This document shows positions 39,458-46,068 of a DNA stretch of 49,025 bases, piece by piece. The stretch is from an uncultured Clostridia bacterium (GTDB taxonomy: Bacteria; Bacillota; Clostridia; Oscillospirales; Acutalibacteraceae), in the NCBI GenBank assembly GCA_937896885.1, contig CALBNX010000022.1, positions 1 through 49,025 on the forward strand, in the 5' to 3' direction. Under the pieces are notes generated by a model that saw only the letters and a program-made list of their open reading frames with translations, did not search any database and was not told the DNA's origin. Each line of letters opens with the position of its first letter. Position 1 is the stretch's first letter. Position numbers and translations under genes: made by a program.

Positions 39458-40303
39458 ATGAAAGAGACTAAAAATACATTAAGCTGGCATTTAATGGAGT
39501 TTGATAGCATTAAAGAGTTCTGTGATTATATTCAGAACACTCCAACTAATAAAGCTTTTGAAAAGAAATATTTACAAAGTCAAGAAGAAGATTCTTACAT
39601 GACAAACTGGTCAGGTTCTGAATCATTTAAAGAAGCTCTTGATATGTGTATTCATGGTTGGACATTTGGTGCTAAAGAACTTAATGACAAATTTAAGCTT
39701 GCTGAAATGAATAAAGATACTCAAGTTCAAATGACTTACAAAAATATCTTAAGCATATGTGGTTATCAAGCAATTGTTCCTTTATACTTACAAGGTGTTC
39801 CCAATAATATGGTTAATAAGAAAATGGTACCAATTAAACAAAAGGTAATCACAATAAACAAAGCATTAAGCTGCTCAGCCTCGGTTGGAGCTGAAACATT
39901 AAAACAGGAATCAATCAAATGTTTTCAAATTATAAAAAAGATTGAAGCTTCAGGAATTCGTGTAAATCTAAACTTGCTAATCAGTACAGGTCATGTTTGT
40001 GTAAAAATTCGCTTAAAGTCAGCAAATGAGAAACTTAATATTTCTAAACTTGCATTTCCTTTAATTCATCCCTCGATGTTTCGTCGTTTATATTTCAGAT
40101 TTGTTGAAGTATATCCTACTATTCCAAAAAATTTTGGATTAGGTTCTTATGGAGTTGTTCCTTCGGAAAATGATTTTAAAAGTGAATTGAATGGTGCTTG
40201 TGGTAAGAATGAAATCCTTCTTCCTACATTACTTAAAGGAAGTAATGAATCTGAAATACAGAAGTTAAGTGTTACCGAACTAATAGAAAGATTAAATCGA
40301 TAA
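39458..40303 (+). CDS. Conserved phage protein of unknown function
   Basis: 281 aa behind TAGAGGAGGACAATAAC with its own promoter P5. The N-terminus (WHLMEFDSIKEFCDYIQNTP, then WSGSESFKEALDMCIHGW) and the centre (YKNILSICGYQAIVPLYLQGVPNNMV) recall a family that accompanies MoxR/CobS-like ATPases in phages, here encoded next. A later pattern of alternating strands (GIRVNLNLLISTG, HVCVKIRLKSANEKLNIS) looks like a VWA-like or other Rossmann-type fold but lacks a clear DxSxS site. Partnership with the ATPase is inferred from position. Confidence 0.7.
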   Translation: MKETKNTLSWHLMEFDSIKEFCDYIQNTPTNKAFEKKYLQSQEEDSYMTNWSGSESFKEALDMCIHGWTFGAKELNDKFKLAEMNKDTQVQMTYKNILSICGYQAIVPLYLQGVPNNMVNKKMVPIKQKVITINKALSCSASVGAETLKQESIKCFQIIKKIEASGIRVNLNLLISTGHVCVKIRLKSANEKLNISKLAFPLIHPSMFRRLYFRFVEVYPTIPKNFGLGSYGVVPSENDFKSELNGACGKNEILLPTLLKGSNESEIQKLSVTELIERLNR

Positions 40304-40327
40304 AGGAAGGACAATCTCCTTGAAAGA

Positions 40328-40392
40328 TTTTTGAAAAAAGTTCAAAAACTTTGCTAAAAAGGGTTTACAAATCAAATTGTTTATGATATAAT
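40328..40392 (+). promoter_or_regulatory. Promoter P6 (seven-copy family)
   Basis: A palindrome TTTTTGAA/TTCAAAAA (40328-40335 with 40341-40348) lies 15 bp before the -35 TTTACA (40364-40369). A 17-bp spacer ending TTATGA leads to TATAAT (40387-40392). The leader has a GTAC/GTAC stem (40404-40407 with 40413-40416). It drives the AAA+ ATPase operon. Confidence 0.87.
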
Positions 40393-40458
40393 GATAATGT
40401 CAGGTACGGAAAGTACAAAATTAAAATTAAATTTTCAGTTGAAAAGGAGTACAAAATC

Positions 40459-41538
40459 ATGAAAAACGTAAACTTTACAGTACATCACATTGAGCCCGCT
40501 AATAAACCTGGATGTGTAGTTGTTAATCTCACATTTAATAACAACAGCAACGTTTACACCTATGTTCGAAGAGCTTATAACAATACAACGGTAATTGATG
40601 GTTGTAGAATTTACTTCAATAATAATTATGACATTATAAAAGTTGAACGTGAATATGAAACAAAAGGTGTTAAGAAAACATCTACCGCTAATCAGGTTGG
40701 TAAAATATCAAGCAAAATTACAAATGAACTTGAAGCTCAAGGTATTCAAATTCCTGAAACACTTCCTCAAGTTGAGAATGGTGAGGTTCACCACGATAGA
40801 TACGAAGAGATAATGACATGTCTCGAATGTGGTATTCCAGTTTATCTTGCGGGTCCTGCTGGTTCTGGTAAAAATCATACAGTTGAGCAGATTGCTAAAG
40901 AGCTTGGTTGGAACTTTTACTTCTCCAATTCAGTTCAACAAGAGTATAAACTTACAGGTTTTATTGATGCAGGTGGATGTTTCCATGAAACTGAATTCTA
41001 TAAAGCTTGTACAGATGAAAATGATTGTGTATTCTTTCTTGATGAAATGGATGCTTCAATTCCCGAAGTATTAGTCCTTTTAAATGCCGCTATTGCAAAT
41101 GGTTACTTTGAATTTCCTAATGGTCGTGTTGATTTTAATCACGTTCACTTTGTAGCTGCTGGTAACACTGTTGGTTCAGGTGCTGACGATATGTATGTAG
41201 GTCGTATGGTTCTTGACCAAGCAACTCTTGATAGGTTTGCAATTATTGAATTTGATTATTGTGAACGTATTGAAATGGCAATCACAAAGAATAATTCAGA
41301 GCTTGTTAAGTTTATTCATCAAATGCGTGATGAAGCAGAAAGTAAAGGAATTCGTGCAACATTCAGTTATCGTTGCTTAACAATGATAACTAAGCTTGAA
41401 AAATCTGGAATGGATTTAACAATGGCAATTAAAATTAGTATCGTTAAAGGGTTGGATAAAGATACAATTAATACTTTTAATCCTACAGGTAATTCAAAGT
41501 ATCATCAAGCATTACGTCAAGTTCAGAAGGCAGCGTAA
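40459..41538 (+). CDS. AAA+ ATPase, MoxR/CobS-like
   Basis: 359 aa. An N-terminal 120-residue region of unknown fold precedes the AAA+ module: Walker A GPAGSGKNHT (132-141), Walker B FFLDEMDA (near 192), sensor 1 FVAAGNT and arginine-finger-like DRFAIIEFDY. The lysine of Walker A is followed by Asn-His instead of Thr/Ser, a variant I recall in phage CobS-like proteins. These ATPases remodel partner proteins, often VWA ones; the gene at 39458 is the candidate partner. A small GGCAGC/GCTGTC hairpin overlaps the stop. It is the only candidate DNA or protein motor outside the terminase. Confidence 0.85.
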   Translation: MKNVNFTVHHIEPANKPGCVVVNLTFNNNSNVYTYVRRAYNNTTVIDGCRIYFNNNYDIIKVEREYETKGVKKTSTANQVGKISSKITNELEAQGIQIPETLPQVENGEVHHDRYEEIMTCLECGIPVYLAGPAGSGKNHTVEQIAKELGWNFYFSNSVQQEYKLTGFIDAGGCFHETEFYKACTDENDCVFFLDEMDASIPEVLVLLNAAIANGYFEFPNGRVDFNHVHFVAAGNTVGSGADDMYVGRMVLDQATLDRFAIIEFDYCERIEMAITKNNSELVKFIHQMRDEAESKGIRATFSYRCLTMITKLEKSGMDLTMAIKISIVKGLDKDTINTFNPTGNSKYHQALRQVQKAA

Positions 41539-41574
41539 GCTGTCTCTGACTTGTACAAATGGAGGAAATATAAA

Positions 41575-41802
41575 ATGCTGGAAAATAAAATTAGAATTAA
41601 TATCAACGATATTATTGGCAAACATGTAGGACGTCTTAAGGTTACTGATTATGCAGGACATGCATATGACCATACAGCAGGAGGAGATAAATTACGTCAT
41701 TACTATTTATGTAAATGCTCTTGTGGTAAAATTAAAATAATTCAAAGAGGTCCGCTTCTAAATGACATCGTTCATAGTTGTGGATGTCTAAGGAGGAAAT
41801 AA
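41575..41802 (+). CDS. Small zinc-knuckle protein
   Basis: 75 aa from ATG 41575 behind GGAGGAAATATAAA. The pattern GKHVGRLKVTDYAG, then YLCKCSCGK and VHSCGCLRRK, is the Cys unit found at the start of many phage HNH/AP2-type proteins and in free-standing small phage proteins. Four Cys can bind one zinc. There is no nuclease domain after it. A DNA-binding role is plausible. It lies in the P6 operon and ends 3 bp before the next gene. Confidence 0.72.
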   Translation: MLENKIRININDIIGKHVGRLKVTDYAGHAYDHTAGGDKLRHYYLCKCSCGKIKIIQRGPLLNDIVHSCGCLRRK

Positions 41803-41805
41803 ATT

Positions 41806-42066
41806 ATGGCTATAAAAATGAGAAATAATACAAAATCAGATGCTTTCTGCTGTGAATGCGGTTGCAACCAAAAAGAAGTTTTAAATATGTTTGATTTACT
41901 TATTGGTGGCAAGATATTTACTATATGTGATATCTGCAATGAAGCAATATTTAATAAAACCCTGCAAGCTGAATGTTTTAAAAATGGTAGAGTTAAAACA
42001 CAAAAAGACTTGTCGGTTATAAGAAAAAGAAAATTAAAAGAACACTCCAAATTTGGAGGTAATTAA
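41806..42066 (+). CDS. Small C4 zinc-finger protein
   Basis: 86 aa. CCECGCNQKEV (residues 15-20) and ICDICNEAIF (about 41-44) form a four-Cys finger like that at the N-terminus of ClpX. The C-terminus is basic (KRKLKEHSKFGGN). The start is behind AAGGAGGAAATAAATT and its stop is directly followed by the next ATG. Without the ATPase part of ClpX it may act as an adaptor or nucleic-acid binder; function is unknown. Confidence 0.72.
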   Translation: MAIKMRNNTKSDAFCCECGCNQKEVLNMFDLLIGGKIFTICDICNEAIFNKTLQAECFKNGRVKTQKDLSVIRKRKLKEHSKFGGN

Positions 42067-42408
42067 ATGGTAGATTTCAGTAAATGTCCTTGTATATACT
42101 GGTCTGATTCAGCTAAGGTTAGCTATTTACAAAGGCGTATCATAGTATATTCAATAATGTATTATGAAATGAATGAGAGCTGTGTATCGGATAGAGAATA
42201 CGATGAAATATCACGTCAACTGGCAAAAATGCAAAGAGAAATTAACCCAAAAGATTTAAGAAAATCCACATACTATTATGCCATGCATGACTTTGATGGT
42301 TCAACAGGATTTGATATTCCTTCACGGCTCACTAAATATGACCGAGAATACCTTACTAATATTGCTGAAACTGTATATAGGCAATGGAAACGTAAGACTT
42401 CAACTTAA
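42067..42408 (+). CDS. Small protein resembling the LigA Ia domain
   Basis: 113 aa, starting right after the previous stop (TTTGGAGGTAATTAA). The segment YSIMYYEMNESCVSDREYDEISRQLAKM matches the signature of the N-terminal Ia domain of NAD-dependent DNA ligases (Y-Y-x-x-x-x-x-x-x-S-D-x-E-Y-D). The rest of the ligase is absent. A second half with HDFDGSTGFDIPSRLTKYDR is unassigned. Such free Ia-like proteins are frequent in phages; NMN binding or a partner role is conceivable but unproven. Confidence 0.65.
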   Translation: MVDFSKCPCIYWSDSAKVSYLQRRIIVYSIMYYEMNESCVSDREYDEISRQLAKMQREINPKDLRKSTYYYAMHDFDGSTGFDIPSRLTKYDREYLTNIAETVYRQWKRKTST

Positions 42409-42427
42409 TAGAGAAAAGGAGTAATTG

Positions 42428-42781
42428 ATGTTAAAACAAAAAGATTTAGAGAATAGAGTATATGAAGGTCGACATTGTATTCGATTTGAATATACTATTC
42501 CATCAAATCCATCAAATGATAAAGAACATTGGATTCATGCTTCATTTAAACGAATGATGGATTCGAATCCTAATGAATGGAATATGCAAGTTCTTATTGA
42601 TAGAACCCGTGATAAAGATACTGAAGTATATAACTTTGGTTATATAATGCCGAAAGATAATCTTCCTCTTGAACTTATTGCAGCGACAGGTCTTAAATAT
42701 TTTCAATTATACTTGAAAGAAGAAATTCAAATCAAGATGAATTATGATTTTGTTCTTGGTGAAATATTAACAGGTATGTAA
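42428..42781 (+). CDS. Hypothetical protein
   Basis: 117 aa from ATG 42428 behind AAAAGGAGTAATTG. The sequence is mixed alpha/beta (RHCIRFEYTIPSNPSND, WNMQVLIDRTRDKDTEVYNFGYI, ATGLKYFQLYLKEEIQIKMN) without Cys clusters or membrane helices. I recognise no family. It is in the P6 operon, 2 bp before the Hjc-like nuclease gene, so the two are probably co-translated. Confidence 0.65.
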   Translation: MLKQKDLENRVYEGRHCIRFEYTIPSNPSNDKEHWIHASFKRMMDSNPNEWNMQVLIDRTRDKDTEVYNFGYIMPKDNLPLELIAATGLKYFQLYLKEEIQIKMNYDFVLGEILTGM

Positions 42782-42783
42782 AT

Positions 42784-43263
42784 ATGAAAAGGTCAGGTAA
42801 GTTTTATAGAAAGAATGAAGCTGAGGTAATGGAATTACTCGGGCTTAAACCAACTAAGAACTCTGGTTCGGGTTGGATTGAAAAAGAAGATGGTCAATCT
42901 GAAAACGTTATATGTCAATTAAAGTCAACAGATGCCGAGAGTATTAGAATACATAAAAAAGATTTAGATGTATTAAGCTATAATGCAGCTGTTGCTCACA
43001 AATTACCTGTATTTGCGATACAATTTCTGCAATCTAATGAGGTTTATCTTTTAGTTAAGCCCGAGATGCTTTGTGAAGCAGCTAATTACATCGAAACAGG
43101 AGAATATATCAACATGAATACATTTGTTGGTATAGATTTAAGTGAACATGAAGATATAACAGCTCATACAAAAACTGTTATTAAATCAAGTTCAAAAGCA
43201 AGAGAAAAATTCAGACAAGAAAATGAATCAAAGTTTAAAAAAGAAAAGAGGTCAGCAACATGA
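42784..43263 (+). CDS. Hjc-like PD-(D/E)XK endonuclease (probable)
   Basis: 159 aa. The first part follows the resolvase pattern: an early helix with Glu (NEAEVMELLGLKPTKNSGSGW), K-E-D-G near 33 and NVICQLKSTDAESIRI near 42, which aligns with the E-x-K strand of Hjc/VRR-type nucleases except that Gln replaces Glu. VLSYNAAVAHKLPVFAIQFL and EVYLLVKPEML complete the core. The basic C-terminus (KAREKFRQENESKFKKEKR) may bind DNA. Because of the Q-x-K change, activity is uncertain. It could be a second resolvase beside the RuvC-like enzyme. Confidence 0.65.
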   Translation: MKRSGKFYRKNEAEVMELLGLKPTKNSGSGWIEKEDGQSENVICQLKSTDAESIRIHKKDLDVLSYNAAVAHKLPVFAIQFLQSNEVYLLVKPEMLCEAANYIETGEYINMNTFVGIDLSEHEDITAHTKTVIKSSSKAREKFRQENESKFKKEKRSAT

Positions 43264-43637
43264 CGGTAAAAGTTAAAGAAGTGGTACAGTATAAAGGACA
43301 TAGCTTATCAGCAAATGGTAGTGTTAACTTTTCTCTTAAAGCTTCTTATTCAGAATTAACAAATACAATTAAAGCTATGCAGATGCTTAATAATGATGTA
43401 AATATCAAAGCAAAGATTCCGGGTGAAAAGCCTATAAAGTTAGGTTCATTCAGAATTAAGCAAATCATTATTGATGATGATGGTGAAAGTGTAATTAAAT
43501 TCAATGGATTAAATGATTACATTGAAATGGATAACTTAAATTTACTTCCTTTAAATAGTGACGACAATAAGGAATTTGTTGTTCTTATGGAAGCAGAAAT
43601 TGAAGAAGAGGAGGATAATGAAATTGGCGAAGAATAA
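43260..43637 (+). CDS. Hypothetical protein with acidic tail
   Basis: 125 aa, overlapping the nuclease gene by 4 bp. It is beta-rich in the first 100 residues (HSLSANGSVNFSLKASYSEL, VNIKAKIPGEKPIKLGSFRIKQIIIDDDGESVIKF) and ends in a strongly acidic tail (EAEIEEEEDNEIGEE). The fold may be a small clamp- or OB-like domain, but no family is clear. The next gene begins inside its end behind GAAGAGGAGGATA. It is conserved-looking and carries neighbour-like codons. Confidence 0.7.
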   Translation: MTVKVKEVVQYKGHSLSANGSVNFSLKASYSELTNTIKAMQMLNNDVNIKAKIPGEKPIKLGSFRIKQIIIDDDGESVIKFNGLNDYIEMDNLNLLPLNSDDNKEFVVLMEAEIEEEEDNEIGEE

Positions 43638-43893
43638 AATTGAATATCGTGAACTTTCAAGAGCTAAGGTAACTGACTCTCGAAATGTTGTAATATCCAG
43701 TTGCTCTAAGGGTGGATTTACAGTCGCTCAGCAGCTTGAGGCAATTGAAAATGGTATGACAACTTCGGTTTTTATGAAGGGTGCTTTTCATATTGAAGAT
43801 GTTCACGGTTTATATAATCTTAGAGATGCAATAAATCTTGCAATTAAGCTTGCTGAAGAAAACCCTGAAGAATCTGAATCTTGGGATGAATAA
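43618..43893 (+). CDS. Hypothetical protein
   Basis: 91 aa from ATG 43618, eight bases after GAGGAG and within the previous gene. YRELSRAKVTDSRNVVISSCSKGGFTVAQQLEA and a helical C-terminus (LYNLRDAINLAIKLAEENPEE) are present. The phrase GGFTVAQQLEAIENGMTTSVFMKGAFHIEDVHGLYNLRDAI (read in parts) looks like a compact alpha/beta fold common in phage genomes. No function is known to me. It ends the P6 unit; promoter P7 follows. Confidence 0.7.
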   Translation: MKLAKNKIEYRELSRAKVTDSRNVVISSCSKGGFTVAQQLEAIENGMTTSVFMKGAFHIEDVHGLYNLRDAINLAIKLAEENPEESESWDE

Positions 43894-43916
43894 GTTCTGA
43901 AAAAAATCAAAATTTC

Positions 43917-43968
43917 TTTGAAAAAGTTTCAAAAACCTATGTACATTCCCGGATTTATATGATATAAT
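43917..43968 (+). promoter_or_regulatory. Promoter P7 (seven-copy family)
   Basis: The perfect palindrome TTTGAAA-AAG-TTTCAAA (43917-43933) lies 6 bp before the -35 TGTACA (43940-43945). A 17-bp spacer ending ATATGA leads to TATAAT (43963-43968). It is identical in layout to P2, and its downstream bases match P3. It drives the small gene at 44032 and the SAP/acidic gene at 44295. Confidence 0.88.
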
Positions 43969-44031
43969 GTAATCACAGTTAAGGAGGAAACACCTTCGAC
44001 TGAATAAATTCTTAGATGAGAGGTAAATAAA

Positions 44032-44196
44032 ATGACAACAGCAAAGTTTAAGGTATTAACAACAGTTTGGGACAGAAATTCTGAAAAACAAGTTAAAACA
44101 GTTGTAGGTGAGTTTGATAATTTTGCAAATGCAAAGCTTTTTGCAAAAGCATACGAAATACATTACAGTGCAAAAACTGAGCTTGTTTATGAATAA
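44032..44196 (+). CDS. Small hypothetical protein after P7
   Basis: 54 aa, read directly from the sequence: it opens MTTAKFKVLTTVWDRNSEK and ends AKTELVYE. The start is behind GATGAGAGGTAAATAAA, with a leader of about 57 nt from P7. The pattern of strand, basic turn, then DNFANAKLFAKAYEIHYSA helix is that of small phage proteins of the single-domain alpha/beta type. No function is known. Two hairpins separate it from the next gene. Confidence 0.7.
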   Translation: MTTAKFKVLTTVWDRNSEKQVKTVVGEFDNFANAKLFAKAYEIHYSAKTELVYE

Positions 44197-44204
44197 AGTG
44201 ATAA

Positions 44205-44247
44205 TGAGGGGTGTACCCTCAATCATATACACAATCCTCAGTTGAGG
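44205..44247 (+). other. Tandem, mutually exclusive hairpins
   Basis: TGAGGG (44205-44210) pairs with CCCTCA (44216-44221), and CCTCA (44236-44240) with TGAGG (44243-44247). Because the four segments are alternately complementary, segment 1 can also pair with 3 and segment 2 with 4. It is located in the 98-bp gap before the SAP/acidic gene; its ribosome site AAAAGGAG is 37 bp downstream. Possible attenuator or RNA-stability element. Confidence 0.5.
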
Positions 44248-44294
44248 AAAAGCCAAAACAAAAAAATAAAATTTAAAAAAAGGAGTAATTCAAA

Positions 44295-45056
44295 ATGGCA
44301 AAAAATTACACACTGAACGAAGCAGTAAAAATCATCGCAGAAGGTAAGGACTTCGAGTCTATCGCAGATATTGGTAGACGTTATCCGGTTCTTCTTCACA
44401 AGTTGACAATCGTTATAGCAAAGGCAGGTCAGGACTTTGTAGACCTTATGACTTATATGCCTGATTATCTTACAGCAAATAAGGTAAATACAGCTATTAA
44501 GAACGGTATATCAGAATCTTCTGAAGAGGATGATGAAGATGCTGACAATGAAACTGAAACCAATGACACAGAAATTGAATCTGATGAAAATGGTGTCGAC
44601 TATGAGTCAATGAGTGCAAAACAGCTCTGGGATATTCTTGGTAAGGCTGGTCTTCGCAAGACAGCTAAGTCTACTAAGAAGGCAGATTTGGTTGCAGCAT
44701 GTAAGGCAATGGATGCAGCTAAGGATAAGAACACCTCTACAGAGGATGATGAAGATGATTCTGAAACTGAAACTACAAATCCTTATGAAGGCAAGTCGGC
44801 AATGGAACTCTTCAAGGAATGTAAGAAGCGCGGTATAAAGGCAACTTCAAAGAAGGCTGCCAAGTTCTACATTGACCTTCTCATGAAGGATGATGCTAAG
44901 AATCAGGCTGAAGATGATGAAGATGATTCTGAAGACTGGGGCGACGAAGAGGAAACTGCAAAGTCAGAAACTAAGAGCAAGAAAGCTGATAAGGCAAAGT
45001 CATCAAAGCAGACCAAGAAGGTTGAAGAAGATGACGATGATGATTGGGACATCTGA
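44295..45056 (+). CDS. Acidic protein with two SAP-like modules
   Basis: 253 aa. An N-terminal helical domain (about 1-75; NYTLNEAVKIIAEGKDFESI) is followed by two copies of an acidic linker plus SAP-like unit: MSAKQLWDILGKAGLRKTAK near 105 and KSAMELFKECKKRGIKATSK near 175. The second continues KKAAKFYIDLLMKDD and an acidic WGDEEE tail like that of the SSB-like protein encoded at 28696. The C-terminus is Lys then Asp-rich, ending DDDDDWDI. Codons favour AAG and GCA more than neighbours, suggesting high expression. It may be a histone-like or SSB-partner protein; function is inferred only. Confidence 0.75.
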   Translation: MAKNYTLNEAVKIIAEGKDFESIADIGRRYPVLLHKLTIVIAKAGQDFVDLMTYMPDYLTANKVNTAIKNGISESSEEDDEDADNETETNDTEIESDENGVDYESMSAKQLWDILGKAGLRKTAKSTKKADLVAACKAMDAAKDKNTSTEDDEDDSETETTNPYEGKSAMELFKECKKRGIKATSKKAAKFYIDLLMKDDAKNQAEDDEDDSEDWGDEEETAKSETKSKKADKAKSSKQTKKVEEDDDDDWDI

Positions 45057-45078
45057 TTTTAAATAAATATAAAATCGG

Positions 45079-45131
45079 CCTCAATAAATAGACATGGACA
45101 GAGTATATGTTTATGAGGCATATACTCTGTC
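45079..45131 (+). other. Possible H-type pseudoknot RNA
   Basis: GACAGAGTATATG (45097-45109) pairs perfectly over 13 bp with CATATACTCTGTC (45119-45131). The 9-nt loop contains TGAGG (45114-45118), which is complementary to CCTCA upstream (45079-45083), giving an H-type pseudoknot topology. It fills the 107-bp gap between two genes. No T-tract typical of terminators follows. The downstream gene has only a distant ribosome site (AAGGAAG, 14 nt before ATG), so structure-dependent control of it is possible. Confidence 0.5.
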
Positions 45132-45163
45132 TATACAAATTTAAGGAAGTATAATAGTGCAAT

Positions 45164-45592
45164 ATGAAAACAAAAGATATTTTAAACCTTGACTACAGAA
45201 AAGAAGAAAATAAAAAAATAATACAGAAAGTGTTGAGAAAAATCAAACCACTTTCTAAATTCTCAGATGAGAATGATATTCCATTGCAAGCAATTGAAAG
45301 AGTAATAAAGATATTAACAAATAAATATGAAATTATACCTAAGCAAATGATGATGTCATATTATGAAACTGATTTAGGTATCTATTCCATAGAAATCAGA
45401 AAAAATATAAATTCCTATGAACATATTGGTACAGTATATGGTATGTGTGTTTATGAAGTTTTTGCTAAGCTTGCAATTAAGATGTATTCTGAAGTAAAGT
45501 TAGGTAATATACCTGAGAGAGTTCTTACTAAAGAAGAAAAACAAAGAGAACGTATTGCTAAAAAGATTGATAAAACCAAAGGGGAATATTAA
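45164..45592 (+). CDS. Hypothetical helical protein
   Basis: 142 aa. The nearest purine-rich site AAGGAAG is unusually far (14 nt) from the ATG, and the structured RNA 45079-45131 lies just upstream. The protein is largely helical (KKIIQKVLRKIKPLSKFSDEN, ERVIKILTNKY) with a C-terminal charged helix (TKEEKQRERIAKKIDKTKGEY). It has no Cys cluster or membrane segment. Family not recognised. It ends directly before RNase H, with the next ATG beginning at the adjacent base. Confidence 0.65.
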   Translation: MKTKDILNLDYRKEENKKIIQKVLRKIKPLSKFSDENDIPLQAIERVIKILTNKYEIIPKQMMMSYYETDLGIYSIEIRKNINSYEHIGTVYGMCVYEVFAKLAIKMYSEVKLGNIPERVLTKEEKQRERIAKKIDKTKGEY

Positions 45593-46066
45593 ATGAAAAT
45601 AAGAATATTTACTGATGGTGCTTGCTCAGAAAATCCTGGACCAGGGGGCTGGGCTGCTGTATTTAATTCAGCTAATAAGTGTAGAGTGCTTAGTGGAAAT
45701 GAACAGTTAACCACTAATAATCGAATGGAACTTAGAGCTGTAATTGAAAGCTATAAAGAAATTTTGAGTAGGAAGCCTAAGAACAATATAGAATATGAAA
45801 TATATTCAGACAGTGCTTATGTAGTTAATTCAATTAATAATTGCTGGATTGAAAAATGGCAAAGTAATAATTGGAAGACTACAAAGAGTGAAGATGTTAA
45901 AAATAAAGACTTATGGGAAGAGTTTGCGCATTTGCGTAAAAGAGCAAGGTTGCTTGGTGTTTATATACAAATAATAAAGATTAAGGGCCACGCAGGTAAT
46001 ACTTTCAATGAGTTGGTGGACAAATTAGCCAAGGAAGAATCAATAAAAGCAAAGGAAGGTATATAG
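45593..46066 (+). CDS. rnhA: Ribonuclease HI
   Basis: 157 aa, normal size. All catalytic residues are in place: Asp8 (IFTDGACSENPGPGGW), Glu46 (NNRMELRAVIESY), Asp73 (IYSDSAYVVN) and a late Asp in NELVDKLAKEE (near 145), with the KGHAGN segment carrying the conserved His. It degrades RNA in RNA-DNA hybrids, removing replication primers and R-loops. It ends with TAG, showing that TAG is a stop in this genome. Two bases separate it from the next gene. Confidence 0.95.
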   Translation: MKIRIFTDGACSENPGPGGWAAVFNSANKCRVLSGNEQLTTNNRMELRAVIESYKEILSRKPKNNIEYEIYSDSAYVVNSINNCWIEKWQSNNWKTTKSEDVKNKDLWEEFAHLRKRARLLGVYIQIIKIKGHAGNTFNELVDKLAKEESIKAKEGI

Positions 46067-46068
46067 AC

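Noticed and set aside
45593..46066. Recoded stop codons (TAG or TGA read as amino acid)
   Set aside because: Genes end cleanly with TAA, TGA and TAG at expected family lengths; RNase HI ends in TAG and the portal, tail terminator upstream and SSB regions close normally.
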